Positions 1 through 5,888 of a stretch of 10,201 nucleotides of DNA are shown here, piece after piece; within the stretch, counting starts at the first letter, position 1; every line of letters begins with the position of its first letter. This stretch comes from UBA1672 sp964352375 (GTDB lineage Bacteria > Pseudomonadota > Alphaproteobacteria > Micavibrionales > Micavibrionaceae), in NCBI GenBank assembly GCA_964352375.1, contig CAYGSA010000064.1, forward strand, positions 1 through 10,201, written 5' to 3'. The position numbers and the translations under genes are program-made. A model generated the notes under the pieces. That model saw only the letters and a program-made list of their open reading frames with translations, did not search any database and was not told the origin of the DNA.

Positions 1-4
1 TTTC

Positions 5-67
5 TACAGTGCGTTGCTGCGTTCCTAAAATATTAAAAAATATTCGTCGTCACTTGCGCCTGCTGTA
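5..67 (+). repeat. Nested inverted repeat, copy A
   Basis: The outer arms are TACAG (5-9) and CTGTA (63-67). Directly inside them are TGCGTT (10-15) on the left and GCCTG (58-62) on the right. An apical AT-only stem pairs AATATT (29-34) with AATATT (39-44) over a four-A loop. The same layout, with different but still complementary arms, recurs after groEL (2936-3019) and after dnaA (9185-9243), so I call it one member of a family. It may lie in the 3' region of a gene outside the window. Confidence 0.55.
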
Positions 68-228
68 TAAACAAAAGCGGGCAAAGCACATAATCTACTA
101 TACCAAAATATTGGTTTGCTCTCAAATTATGGTAACATGTAGGGCTTGATAAAGTGTTAATAAGGCGTTTGTTGACGTAAGTTTATTAGTTTTGTTAAGG
201 TGTTTGTGAAAAGTAGAGGGATAAAAAA

Positions 229-762
229 ATGAAAAAAATAATGAGACCAGAGGTTGCTAAGGCTATGATAAATGGTGGTGTTTTAAACACGACGTCTCTC
301 CTTTCAATCATGCGTAATTATGATGCTGGAAGAGATTTGACATTTGATGGTTTGGCGCCTCTTATATATGCGAATGATACAAGCACTCAATTTGTTTCTG
401 CTGCCTATGATGAGGATGGAAAGCTGACTGCGCTGGCAAAGCTTATGGCTCAAGTTTTAAGTGTTAAAGATCACGAAAGTCTATTCGGTCAATTTTGTGA
501 TGTTGTGCCATTACAAGAAAAATTAACGGATGATCAGTTGAATCCGGATAAATTAATGCTTAATTCAGAACAGCCAGAGGTAAAACCTAAAATGGTCTTT
601 TCTGGCGTCTCTGATATAGCATTCCCAGGGGCGGCGAAAACGTTTGTTGTCGATGCCTCTAATGTTCCTGATCCAGAAGTTGATGTTGTTGTTGCGAAGA
701 TTATGGCAGCGCGTGGTCAGCGATTTGATGGTTTTGAGCCAGATGATGGCCCTGATTTCTAA
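229..762 (+). CDS. Hypothetical protein, 177 aa
   Basis: I do not recognise this protein. The start is supported by AGAGGG at 215-220, eight bases before the ATG, and the frame is open for 177 codons. The product is soluble-looking with no signal peptide or membrane segment. The N-terminal 40 residues are mildly basic. The middle (about 50-90) looks helical with hydrophobic residues and one Cys. The C-terminus is strongly acidic, ending in Asp/Glu/Pro/Gly. It lies upstream of groES on the same strand, but 168 bases separate them and groES appears to have its own leader, so co-regulation is not implied. No clear promoter or terminator was found for it. The function is unknown. Confidence 0.7.
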   Translation: MKKIMRPEVAKAMINGGVLNTTSLLSIMRNYDAGRDLTFDGLAPLIYANDTSTQFVSAAYDEDGKLTALAKLMAQVLSVKDHESLFGQFCDVVPLQEKLTDDQLNPDKLMLNSEQPEVKPKMVFSGVSDIAFPGAAKTFVVDASNVPDPEVDVVVAKIMAARGQRFDGFEPDDGPDF

Positions 763-788
763 AATTTTTGTCATCTTTTTCGAAAAAT

Positions 789-816
789 CTTGCGAAAAAA
801 TTTGAAAAGGTATATG
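789..816 (+). promoter_or_regulatory. Possible heat-shock (RpoH-type) promoter of groESL
   Basis: CTTGCG (789-794) and TATATG (811-816) are separated by 16 bases. CTTG plus a TATNT-like -10 resembles the alphaproteobacterial RpoH consensus, although the C/Y bases before TATNT are not matched. groE operons are normally heat inducible, and no good CIRCE operator is present here, so an RpoH promoter is the likelier control. The assignment rests only on motif similarity and position. Confidence 0.35.
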
Positions 817-848
817 ACTTCACGTGTGCAGTAAAATGTGCATTGGGA

Positions 849-897
849 GGGGTTTTCGCCTCGTCTGGCCCGTTTAGGGGAGACACTCGAAAAACCC
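849..897 (+). promoter_or_regulatory. Long hairpin in the groES leader
   Basis: GGGGTTTTCG (849-858) pairs with CGAAAAACCC (888-897) with one T-T mismatch. Inside, GTCT (863-866) pairs with AGAC (881-884), and CCC (869-871) with GGG (878-880). The structure ends 20 bases before the groES Shine-Dalgarno (AAGGAG, 917-922), so it does not mask it directly. No U-run follows, which argues against a terminator. A role in mRNA stability or temperature sensing is inference. Confidence 0.4.
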
Positions 898-930
898 GCT
901 TGTTAAACCATAAACTAAGGAGATACGAAT

Positions 931-1221
931 ATGAAATTTCGTCCTTTACATGATCGCGTACTTGTCCGCCGCGCGGAAGCTGAAACTAAAACAGCAGGTG
1001 GCATTATTATTCCAGGCACAGCAGAAGAAAAGCCGTCAGAAGGCGAAATCGTTGCAACAGGCAGTGGTTACGTTAATGACAACGGTGACATTCGTGCCCT
1101 CGATGTGAAATCAGGTGATAAAGTCATCTTTTCAAAATGGGCCGGCACAGAAGTTACTATCGATGGCGAAGAGCTGATGGTGATGAAAGAATCTGATATT
1201 ATCGGCATCATTGCGGCTTAA
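931..1221 (+). CDS. groES: Co-chaperonin GroES
   Basis: This is the 10-kDa co-chaperonin, which forms a heptameric lid on GroEL and closes the folding chamber in an ATP-dependent cycle in the cytoplasm. The 96-aa length is normal for the family. It opens with the typical FRPLHDRVLV segment (residues 3-12). The mobile loop is visible at about 16-32, with the GroEL-binding hydrophobic tripeptide I25-I27 followed by P28. The C-terminal half ends in the usual strand with MKESDIIGII. An AAGGAG Shine-Dalgarno lies eight bases before the ATG. groEL follows after 44 bases without a terminator, so the two form the standard groESL operon. Confidence 0.98.
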   Translation: MKFRPLHDRVLVRRAEAETKTAGGIIIPGTAEEKPSEGEIVATGSGYVNDNGDIRALDVKSGDKVIFSKWAGTEVTIDGEELMVMKESDIIGIIAA

Positions 1222-1265
1222 TTTTATACGAACGAACTATACATTTTCTTTAAAGGAGAAAAATT

Positions 1266-2918
1266 ATGAGTGCTAAGGAAGTACAATTTCAAGAAGAAGC
1301 TCGCGAAGAGCTGTTAAAGGGCGTTGATCTTATTGCCAACGCTGTAAAAGTAACATTGGGGCCAAAGGGTCGTAATGTTTTGATCCAAAAATCTTTTGGC
1401 GCGCCGCGCACAACAAAAGACGGTGTATCTGTAGCAAAGGAAATCGAGCTTAAGAATCCGCGCCAAAATATTGGTGCACAGTTGATTCGTGAAGTTGCGT
1501 CTAAAGCGAATGATCACTCTGGTGATGGTACGACGACAGCGACTGTTTTGGCGCAATCAATTGTTCGTGAAGGCATCAAGGCCGTTTCTGCGGGTCGCAA
1601 CCCAATGGATCTTAAGCGCGGTATCGACAAGGCGGTTATTGCTGTTGTTGAAGATATTGCAAAGCGTGCGAAAAACGTGAAAAGCAACGATGAGATCAAG
1701 CAAATTGGTACTATTTCTGCAAATGGAGAGGCTGAAATCGGCGAAATGATCGCAGAATCGATGGAAAAAGTCGGTAATGAAGGTGTTATCACTGTTGAAG
1801 AAGCAAAAGCCCTTAACAATGAGCTTGAAATTGTTGAAGGTATGCAGTTTGATCGTGGTTATCTTTCACCATACTTCATTACAAATGCTGACAAGATGCT
1901 GTGTGATCTTGAAAACCCGTACATCTTGCTTCATGAGAGTAAGCTTTCGAATTTGCAAGCAATGCTTCCAATTCTTGAAGCGGTTGTTCAGTCTAGCCGT
2001 CCGTTGTTGATCATTGCAGAAGATGTTGAAGGGGAAGCTTTAGCTACTCTTGTTGTGAACAAGCTTCGTGGCGGTTTGAAAATTGCTGCTGTTAAGGCAC
2101 CTGGTTTTGGTGACCGTCGTAAAGCAATGCTTGAAGACATCGCACTTTTGACAGGTGGTCAGGTTATTTCTGAAGATCTTGGTATCAAGCTTGAGAATGT
2201 TACGCTTGATATGCTTGGAACTGCTAAGAAAGTTGCAATCACGAAAGACGACACAACTGTTGTTGATGGTGCTGGCGATAAGAAAGAAATCGAGGCGCGT
2301 TGTAAGCAAATTAAAGCGCAAATCGAAGAGACTTCTTCTGATTACGACAAAGAGAAACTTCAAGAGCGTTTGGCGAAATTGTCGGGCGGCGTTGCTGTTC
2401 TTCGCGTTGGCGGGATCACTGAAGTTGAAGTGAAAGAGCGTAAAGACCGCGTTGATGACGCGCTTCACGCGACACGCGCTGCTGTTGAAGAAGGTATTGT
2501 TGCCGGTGGTGGTACTGCGCTTCTTTATGCACGAAATGCACTTGCGAAGCTGACAGGTGATAATGAAGACCAGAATGTTGGTATTGAGATTATCCGTCGC
2601 GCGCTTTCTGCTCCTATTCGTCAAATTTGTGCGAATGCTGGTGAAGAAGGTTCGGTGATTGTCGGTAAGCTCTCAGAGCAAAAAGACACGAATTATGGTT
2701 TTGATGCTCAGATGGGTGCTTACTGTGACCTTGTTAAGGCCGGTATCATCGACCCTGCAAAAGTTGTTCGTACAGCCCTCCAAGATGCGGCGTCTGTTGC
2801 TGGTCTTTTGATCACAACCGAAGCGGTTATCACGGACGTTGAGTCTGAAGATGGCGCTGGCGCAGCCGGAATGGGCGGCGGTATGGGTGGAATGGGCGGA
2901 ATGCCTGGCATGATGTAG
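1266..2918 (+). CDS. groEL: Chaperonin GroEL (60 kDa)
   Basis: GroEL forms a double heptameric ring in the cytoplasm that encloses and refolds unfolded proteins with GroES and ATP. The 550-aa length is normal. Nucleotide-binding motifs LGPKGRNV (31-38) and DGTTT (87-91) are intact, including D87. Catalytic D398 is present just before the family signature AAVEEGIVAGGG (405-416). The C-terminus carries the GGM-rich tail typical of group I chaperonins, which sits inside the ring cavity. AAAGGAG at 1252-1258 gives an ideal ribosome-binding site seven bases before the ATG. It is second in the groESL operon. Its 3' region carries a nested hairpin (2936-3019) followed by an intrinsic terminator (3060-3090). 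Confidence 0.99.
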   Translation: MSAKEVQFQEEAREELLKGVDLIANAVKVTLGPKGRNVLIQKSFGAPRTTKDGVSVAKEIELKNPRQNIGAQLIREVASKANDHSGDGTTTATVLAQSIVREGIKAVSAGRNPMDLKRGIDKAVIAVVEDIAKRAKNVKSNDEIKQIGTISANGEAEIGEMIAESMEKVGNEGVITVEEAKALNNELEIVEGMQFDRGYLSPYFITNADKMLCDLENPYILLHESKLSNLQAMLPILEAVVQSSRPLLIIAEDVEGEALATLVVNKLRGGLKIAAVKAPGFGDRRKAMLEDIALLTGGQVISEDLGIKLENVTLDMLGTAKKVAITKDDTTVVDGAGDKKEIEARCKQIKAQIEETSSDYDKEKLQERLAKLSGGVAVLRVGGITEVEVKERKDRVDDALHATRAAVEEGIVAGGGTALLYARNALAKLTGDNEDQNVGIEIIRRALSAPIRQICANAGEEGSVIVGKLSEQKDTNYGFDAQMGAYCDLVKAGIIDPAKVVRTALQDAASVAGLLITTEAVITDVESEDGAGAAGMGGGMGGMGGMPGMM

Positions 2919-2935
2919 TCGCTTGTCATTTTTAC

Positions 2936-3019
2936 GACTGAGTGCGTTAAAGAAATTTTTGCGGTGCTCATGTAGGTTTCCTACATTCCGCTCCTCTAAA
3001 CTTCTTTGCCTGCTCAGTC
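2936..3019 (+). repeat. Nested inverted repeat, copy B, in the groEL 3' region
   Basis: Four stems are nested: GACTGAG (2936-2942) with CTCAGTC (3013-3019); AAAGAA (2949-2954) with TTCTTT (3002-3007); GCGG (2961-2964) with CCGC (2988-2991); and an apical ATGTAGG (2970-2976) with CCTACAT (2980-2986) over a TTT loop. TGCGTT (2943-2948) and GCCTG (3008-3012) lie directly inside the outer arms, as in copy A. It lies between the groEL stop and its terminator, so it should be part of the groEL mRNA 3' end. Confidence 0.65.
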
Positions 3020-3059
3020 AATAAAATGGCTGTGCTTTGTGCACCCAGTAAGAATTAAG

Positions 3060-3090
3060 AAAGGCCGCTCAAAAATGAGTGGCCTTTTTG
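3060..3090 (+). terminator. Intrinsic terminator after groESL, probably bidirectional
   Basis: A 12-bp stem (3060-3071 with 3076-3087, one G-T wobble) has an AAAA loop (3072-3075) and runs into TTTTTGTTTG on the plus strand. It terminates the groESL transcript. Read on the minus strand it is followed by TTTCTTAATTC, so it can also end the convergent formyltransferase transcript that stops at 3118. Confidence 0.88.
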
Positions 3091-3117
3091 TTTGAGTGTT
3101 CATTTCTATTTGGTGAT

Positions 3118-4155
3118 TTACATGCCTGGCGCTTGGAAGGCGTCGTCATCATCGTTTAGGTCAAATTTTGCGTTTACGATTGCTTTATGTGCGTTGATTG
3201 CTGCTTTGCATCGATGTTCTAATTCTTGTCTGTGTTCTGGATGGTCTTCTGAGCTGTAGTGCTTAAGGATATAGTCCAGCATTTCTTCAGTATTGACGAG
3301 GTGGATATCATGTTTTTGCTTTGCCCCCTCGACTTCTTCGGGGGTGGGAACTGTTTTATATGTGCTGTTTGCTGGTTCAGGAATGATGGTCATGCGTGCC
3401 CCTGAACGCTTGACACGCAAGTCAATCTCTTCATATAGCATTTCTGCAATTTTAGGCGCACCATTGATGGTTTCCAAGCCAATTGAATTCTCGTGACTAA
3501 TTGCTATGCTTGTCCATGTCCTGATCGCGCCTGTATCAATTTCATGGCTTGTGACATCGTGCAATGTTATGGTCGACTTACTTAATTCATGCATAACTGC
3601 ATGTATTCTTGACCAGAACGGGCCCATTAAGCCCCTTATTCCGGGTAGTCTTGCGGGATGGATGTTCATGAGCTTGCTTGTTTTTTTCTTTTCACAGGCA
3701 TCGACGAGTAATTTTGCGATTGTTCTTTGGCGGACCATGAACAAAATTTGTTCCATTTTCTTTGAGCTCACCTCTTTTTCTACAAAATCAGGATCGTTCA
3801 TGTTTTTCACGTGAACGACTCTTGCTCCATGCCTTTCGGCTAAAATATCTAGTGGTAAGTATGTTCCTTCGGGTTGTGTGCCCTTTGCAACGCTCTCTCT
3901 AATAAACGGATTTACGACTTCGGCCATTAATTTTTTTTCCATGAAACCCAGTGTCTTTAAATCAGGATGCAAGTCATAGCGCGGGTCGGCGGGTTGATCG
4001 ACGAAATAAAAGACTGGCTGAATCTGAAATTGAGATATCTCAGGGACACGGAGCAAAATGTTCAAGACACGATCAGACGTCATCTCTGTTTCGGGAATCA
4101 AAAACCCGACTTCAGGAAGCCCTTGCCTAGATTTATTTTCAAAAATTTTACGCAT
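3118..4155 (-). CDS. Formyltransferase-fold protein, substrate unknown
   Basis: The protein resembles the hydrolase/transferase fold that uses 10-formyltetrahydrofolate, as in methionyl-tRNA and GAR formyltransferases. The catalytic triad is visible: N164 and H166 in NIHPARLPGIRG, and D207 in HEIDTGAI. A further PTPEEV segment at about 271-276 recalls the region that follows the catalytic domain in Fmt-like proteins. The triad sits about 55 residues later than in Fmt (about 110), and the N-terminal 150 residues match no folate-binding motif I know, so this is not ordinary Fmt. I chose the ATG at 4155 (345 aa), eleven bases after the upstream stop. A GTG at 4200 would overlap the upstream gene by 34 bases and lacks a ribosome site. 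It is the second gene of a unit with an XRE regulator. The acceptor (sugar amine, amino acid or other) is unknown. Confidence 0.65.
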   Translation of the reverse strand: MRKIFENKSRQGLPEVGFLIPETEMTSDRVLNILLRVPEISQFQIQPVFYFVDQPADPRYDLHPDLKTLGFMEKKLMAEVVNPFIRESVAKGTQPEGTYLPLDILAERHGARVVHVKNMNDPDFVEKEVSSKKMEQILFMVRQRTIAKLLVDACEKKKTSKLMNIHPARLPGIRGLMGPFWSRIHAVMHELSKSTITLHDVTSHEIDTGAIRTWTSIAISHENSIGLETINGAPKIAEMLYEEIDLRVKRSGARMTIIPEPANSTYKTVPTPEEVEGAKQKHDIHLVNTEEMLDYILKHYSSEDHPEHRQELEHRCKAAINAHKAIVNAKFDLNDDDDAFQAPGM

Positions 4156-4166
4156 TGTTTTTTTAT

Positions 4167-4820
4167 TTATTTTTGTGGAATTTTTGCTATATGTTCCCAC
4201 GCGCTATTGAATAGGACGCGGAATCCTTCGCTGAATTCTCTGTTATCGAGTATTTGTATTGTTGAATCATTTTTATTGAAGCTTATGAATGCTAGCTTTG
4301 GCCCATAAGCGTATATTGATTGATCATTGAAGAGTTTTTTCGGGAACCATCGATATTCTGCGAATTCTGAGCCTATAAACGTCCAGTCTCCTTCTCCAGC
4401 GGTTATTTTTACCTTTATGTTATCTTTGATTTCTATCATGCGTTTTGCATGAATGGAATGATACCAGTCTTTATCAACTAAATCATACCAATTCTCAGGT
4501 TTTGCATTATGTAAGCACAATTCTCCCCCTTCTGTTTTTGCAACCTCATATATATCGTCCAGAAACGCTTTAAAACCGTCCGTTCCTCTTAAAGTTCTGA
4601 CTTCACTTGTGCGCTTTTTTACTCCTGAATTGTCAATGAATTCAATATCTACCTTATCAAATGCAGCGCGGATTTTTTCGATTGTTGTTGAATTTGGCTG
4701 GTTGGTGCCGTTTTCAATGCGTGCGATTCCAGTTTGTGACAGGTCAGCATGATCGGCGAGGTCGCTTTGGCTCCAGCCTATGAGCGCTCTTGCGGCGCGG
4801 ATTTGCTCTAAAGTCGGCAT
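4167..4820 (-). CDS. XRE-family regulator with C-terminal sensor-like domain
   Basis: Residues 4-60 form a Cro/C1-type helix-turn-helix: the SQSDLADHADLSQTGIARIE segment includes the turn and recognition helix, followed by the usual N-x-P-N-x-x-T-I-x-x-I helix. Residues 80-217 form a second domain. Its end (YAYGPKLAFISF, then a strand, EFSEGFRVLFNSAWEHI) resembles the effector-domain end of TrmB-type and related regulators (a Y-G-x-K-x-A-I strand and a final F-R-x-x-F-x-x-x-W helix). The ligand is unknown. The 217-aa frame starts at ATG 4820. It is first in a two-gene minus-strand unit with the formyltransferase-like gene, which it plausibly regulates together with itself. ATACATA boxes and promoter-like sequences lie just upstream. 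Confidence 0.75.
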   Translation of the reverse strand: MPTLEQIRAARALIGWSQSDLADHADLSQTGIARIENGTNQPNSTTIEKIRAAFDKVDIEFIDNSGVKKRTSEVRTLRGTDGFKAFLDDIYEVAKTEGGELCLHNAKPENWYDLVDKDWYHSIHAKRMIEIKDNIKVKITAGEGDWTFIGSEFAEYRWFPKKLFNDQSIYAYGPKLAFISFNKNDSTIQILDNREFSEGFRVLFNSAWEHIAKIPQK

Positions 4821-4912
4821 TTTTTATGTATTCGCTTATTTTTTAGGTATTTTCCTATTTATAAGTGAATGCTAATGGTTTGTCTAGGGGTTATATACAT
4901 AAAGATGTGTAA

Positions 4913-4942
4913 TTTATACCCTAAAATGTATTAAATTGACAT
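4913..4942 (-). promoter_or_regulatory. Promoter candidate for the XRE-formyltransferase unit
   Basis: On the minus strand ATGTCA (4942-4937) and TATAAA (4918-4913) are spaced by 18 bases, a fair sigma-70-type pair about 95 bases before the XRE start codon. An ATACATA box at 4895-4901 lies near the expected start of transcription and could be an autoregulatory operator. This is inferred from motif and position only. Confidence 0.35.
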
Positions 4943-4949
4943 TAATGCG

Positions 4950-4979
4950 TTGACAATGTGTTTTAAATGTGTTTATTTT
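4950..4979 (+). promoter_or_regulatory. Possible plus-strand promoter driving a small transcript
   Basis: A perfect TTGACA (4950-4955) is followed after 18 bases by TATTTT (4974-4979, four of six matches to TATAAT). A second perfect TTGACA lies at 4936-4941. Transcription would start near 4986 and run into the terminator at 5047-5090 without any ORF. Confidence 0.35.
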
Positions 4980-4985
4980 GTTTGT

Positions 4986-5090
4986 ATACATAGGTTTATG
5001 TATTAAAAAATGTGTTCCCCACACATATTTTATGTACTGCTTATTGAGACTGGTTCGTGTTTAATTGCACGGCCAGTCTTTTTTATTTTA
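4986..5090 (+). ncRNA. Candidate small RNA with three hairpins
   Basis: No ORF lies between the promoter-like TTGACA at 4950 and the strong plus-strand terminator ending at 5090, so something non-coding probably ends there. The predicted RNA of about 105 nt would have three hairpins in a row: ATACATA (4986-4992) with TATGTAT (4997-5003); ATGTGT (5010-5015) with ACACAT (5021-5026) over TCCCC; and the terminator hairpin. The first could instead be a DNA operator. It matches no RNA family I recognise (not 4.5S, tmRNA or RNase P RNA). Confidence 0.35.
5047..5090 (+). terminator. Strong intrinsic terminator without an upstream gene
   Basis: AGACTGG (5047-5053) pairs with CCAGTCT (5073-5079). Inside, CGTG (5056-5059) pairs with CACG (5068-5071) over an eight-base loop. 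The stem runs directly into TTTTTTATTTT. Direction is plus; the minus strand lacks a comparable U-run. The nearest plus-strand gene upstream is groEL, which has its own terminator. Confidence 0.8.
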
Positions 5091-5135
5091 AAGTGATGTG
5101 CGTGATTAAAAAAGCTCAGCTGGGCACTCGATCAG

Positions 5136-5164
5136 TTGCGTTGTGATGTATAAAGTCATATTAT
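5136..5164 (+). promoter_or_regulatory. Promoter candidate for the 5220 gene and mutM
   Basis: TTGCGT (5136-5141) and TATTAT (5159-5164) are spaced by 17 bases. The -10 matches five of six consensus bases; the -35 matches only TTG. It lies about 55 bases upstream of the first gene of the apparent operon. Confidence 0.4.
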
Positions 5165-5219
5165 TGTTTCTTGTCTAATATATACCGCTCAATTGCAGGG
5201 ATAAGGATCTGGGGGTTTT

Positions 5220-5885
5220 ATGAAGTCTAAGACGATGAAGCAAAAAATGGTGAAGTCGAAACCTTCTGCGATGCAGGATCCAAGTTATGGGCGAGCGGCG
5301 TTTGTGGCGGTGGCTTTTGCGGCGGTGTTCGCGGCTGGTATTTTGGTTTATTTGAAAGTGTCTCATTATAAGGAGACCGAGAGCATTAAGACAGAGGCTG
5401 CCCTTTCTGATTCTGAGTTGCGTGCAAAAAAGGCTATTAACGCAAAACTTCCAATGCTAAAGCAAAATATGGTGCGCCCTTCTTTGGAAGAGATTAAGGG
5501 GCAATGGTTTACGGTTTTTCATGGACATTCTATTGCAGAAGTTACCTTAGGTGATGCTGTGTTTGAGATTATTTATACGCCAGATGCGCAAGGGCGTCAG
5601 CGGAAATATTCACGCGGTGTTTATTATTATGATCCTAAGCTCGGTATGTTATCTTTGCGGCCTGATCGCAAGATGGGTGAGCCTGCCGAAATTCCTGGCG
5701 TGCGTTATAAAGTTCTGACGATGCGTCCGTTTACGTTTTATGTTTTGAAAGAAGCGGAATCGTATGATCTTCATTTTACGGCTTTGGAGGAGGATGTGGC
5801 GGCTAAGCAATTCCATCCCTTGTTTCTCTATGCGGATTATGCGGGTGCGCCGGTTCTAAAATTTTCCCCGACAGAGATTAAATAA
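5220..5885 (+). CDS. Membrane-anchored hypothetical protein, 221 aa
   Basis: I do not recognise the family. The first 25 residues are rich in Lys and Met, followed by one hydrophobic helix (about 26-45, alanine-rich), then about 175 residues with no further membrane segment. This predicts an inner-membrane protein with a short cytoplasmic tail and a periplasmic domain. That domain starts with a charged, probably helical stretch (50-85) and continues with strand-rich sequence containing many aromatic residues (TVFHGHS, GVYYYDP, FTFYVL), suggesting a beta-barrel or sandwich fold. AAGGA at 5203-5207 is rather far from the ATG (12 bases); GGGGG at 5211-5215 is closer. The stop is three bases before mutM, so the two are very likely co-transcribed, although no functional link is evident. 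Confidence 0.75.
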   Translation: MKSKTMKQKMVKSKPSAMQDPSYGRAAFVAVAFAAVFAAGILVYLKVSHYKETESIKTEAALSDSELRAKKAINAKLPMLKQNMVRPSLEEIKGQWFTVFHGHSIAEVTLGDAVFEIIYTPDAQGRQRKYSRGVYYYDPKLGMLSLRPDRKMGEPAEIPGVRYKVLTMRPFTFYVLKEAESYDLHFTALEEDVAAKQFHPLFLYADYAGAPVLKFSPTEIK

Positions 5886-5888
5886 TCT

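Larger units (their letters stand above)
4821..5219. other. Gene-free regulatory region between divergent genes
   Basis: No ORF of note is present in this very AT-rich stretch. It holds a minus-strand promoter candidate for the XRE gene (4913-4942), and two plus-strand TTGACA hexamers 14 bases apart (4936 and 4950). ATACATA or its complement occurs at 4825-4831, 4895-4901, 4986-4992 and 4997-5003. Three consecutive hairpins end in a terminator at 5047-5090, and a promoter candidate for the gene at 5220 follows. Confidence 0.6.

Noticed and set aside
776..787. TTTTTCGAAAAA palindrome after the first gene as a terminator
   Set aside because: The stem is nearly all A-T with no loop and no following U-run.
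879..909. CIRCE-like operator before groES (ACACTC, nine bases, then GCTTGTTAA)
   Set aside because: Only about 11 of 18 arm positions fit the CIRCE consensus, and the two arms are not complementary to each other.
768..953. 61-aa plus-strand ORF overlapping the groES leader and start
   Set aside because: It begins with TTG, lacks a ribosome site and overlaps the groES start out of frame; the region is explained by the leader.
2040..2624. 194-aa antisense ORF inside groEL
   Set aside because: It is a shadow frame of a highly conserved gene, with no ribosome site and no recognisable domains.
4156..4200. GTG start at 4200 for the formyltransferase-like gene
   Set aside because: It would overlap the XRE gene by 34 bases, has no Shine-Dalgarno and adds 15 low-complexity residues; the ATG at 4155 is preferred.
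5113..5125. tRNA D-arm-like sequence AGCTCAGCTGGGC
   Set aside because: No anticodon arm, T-arm (GGTTCGAATCC-like) or acceptor stem can be found around it on either strand.
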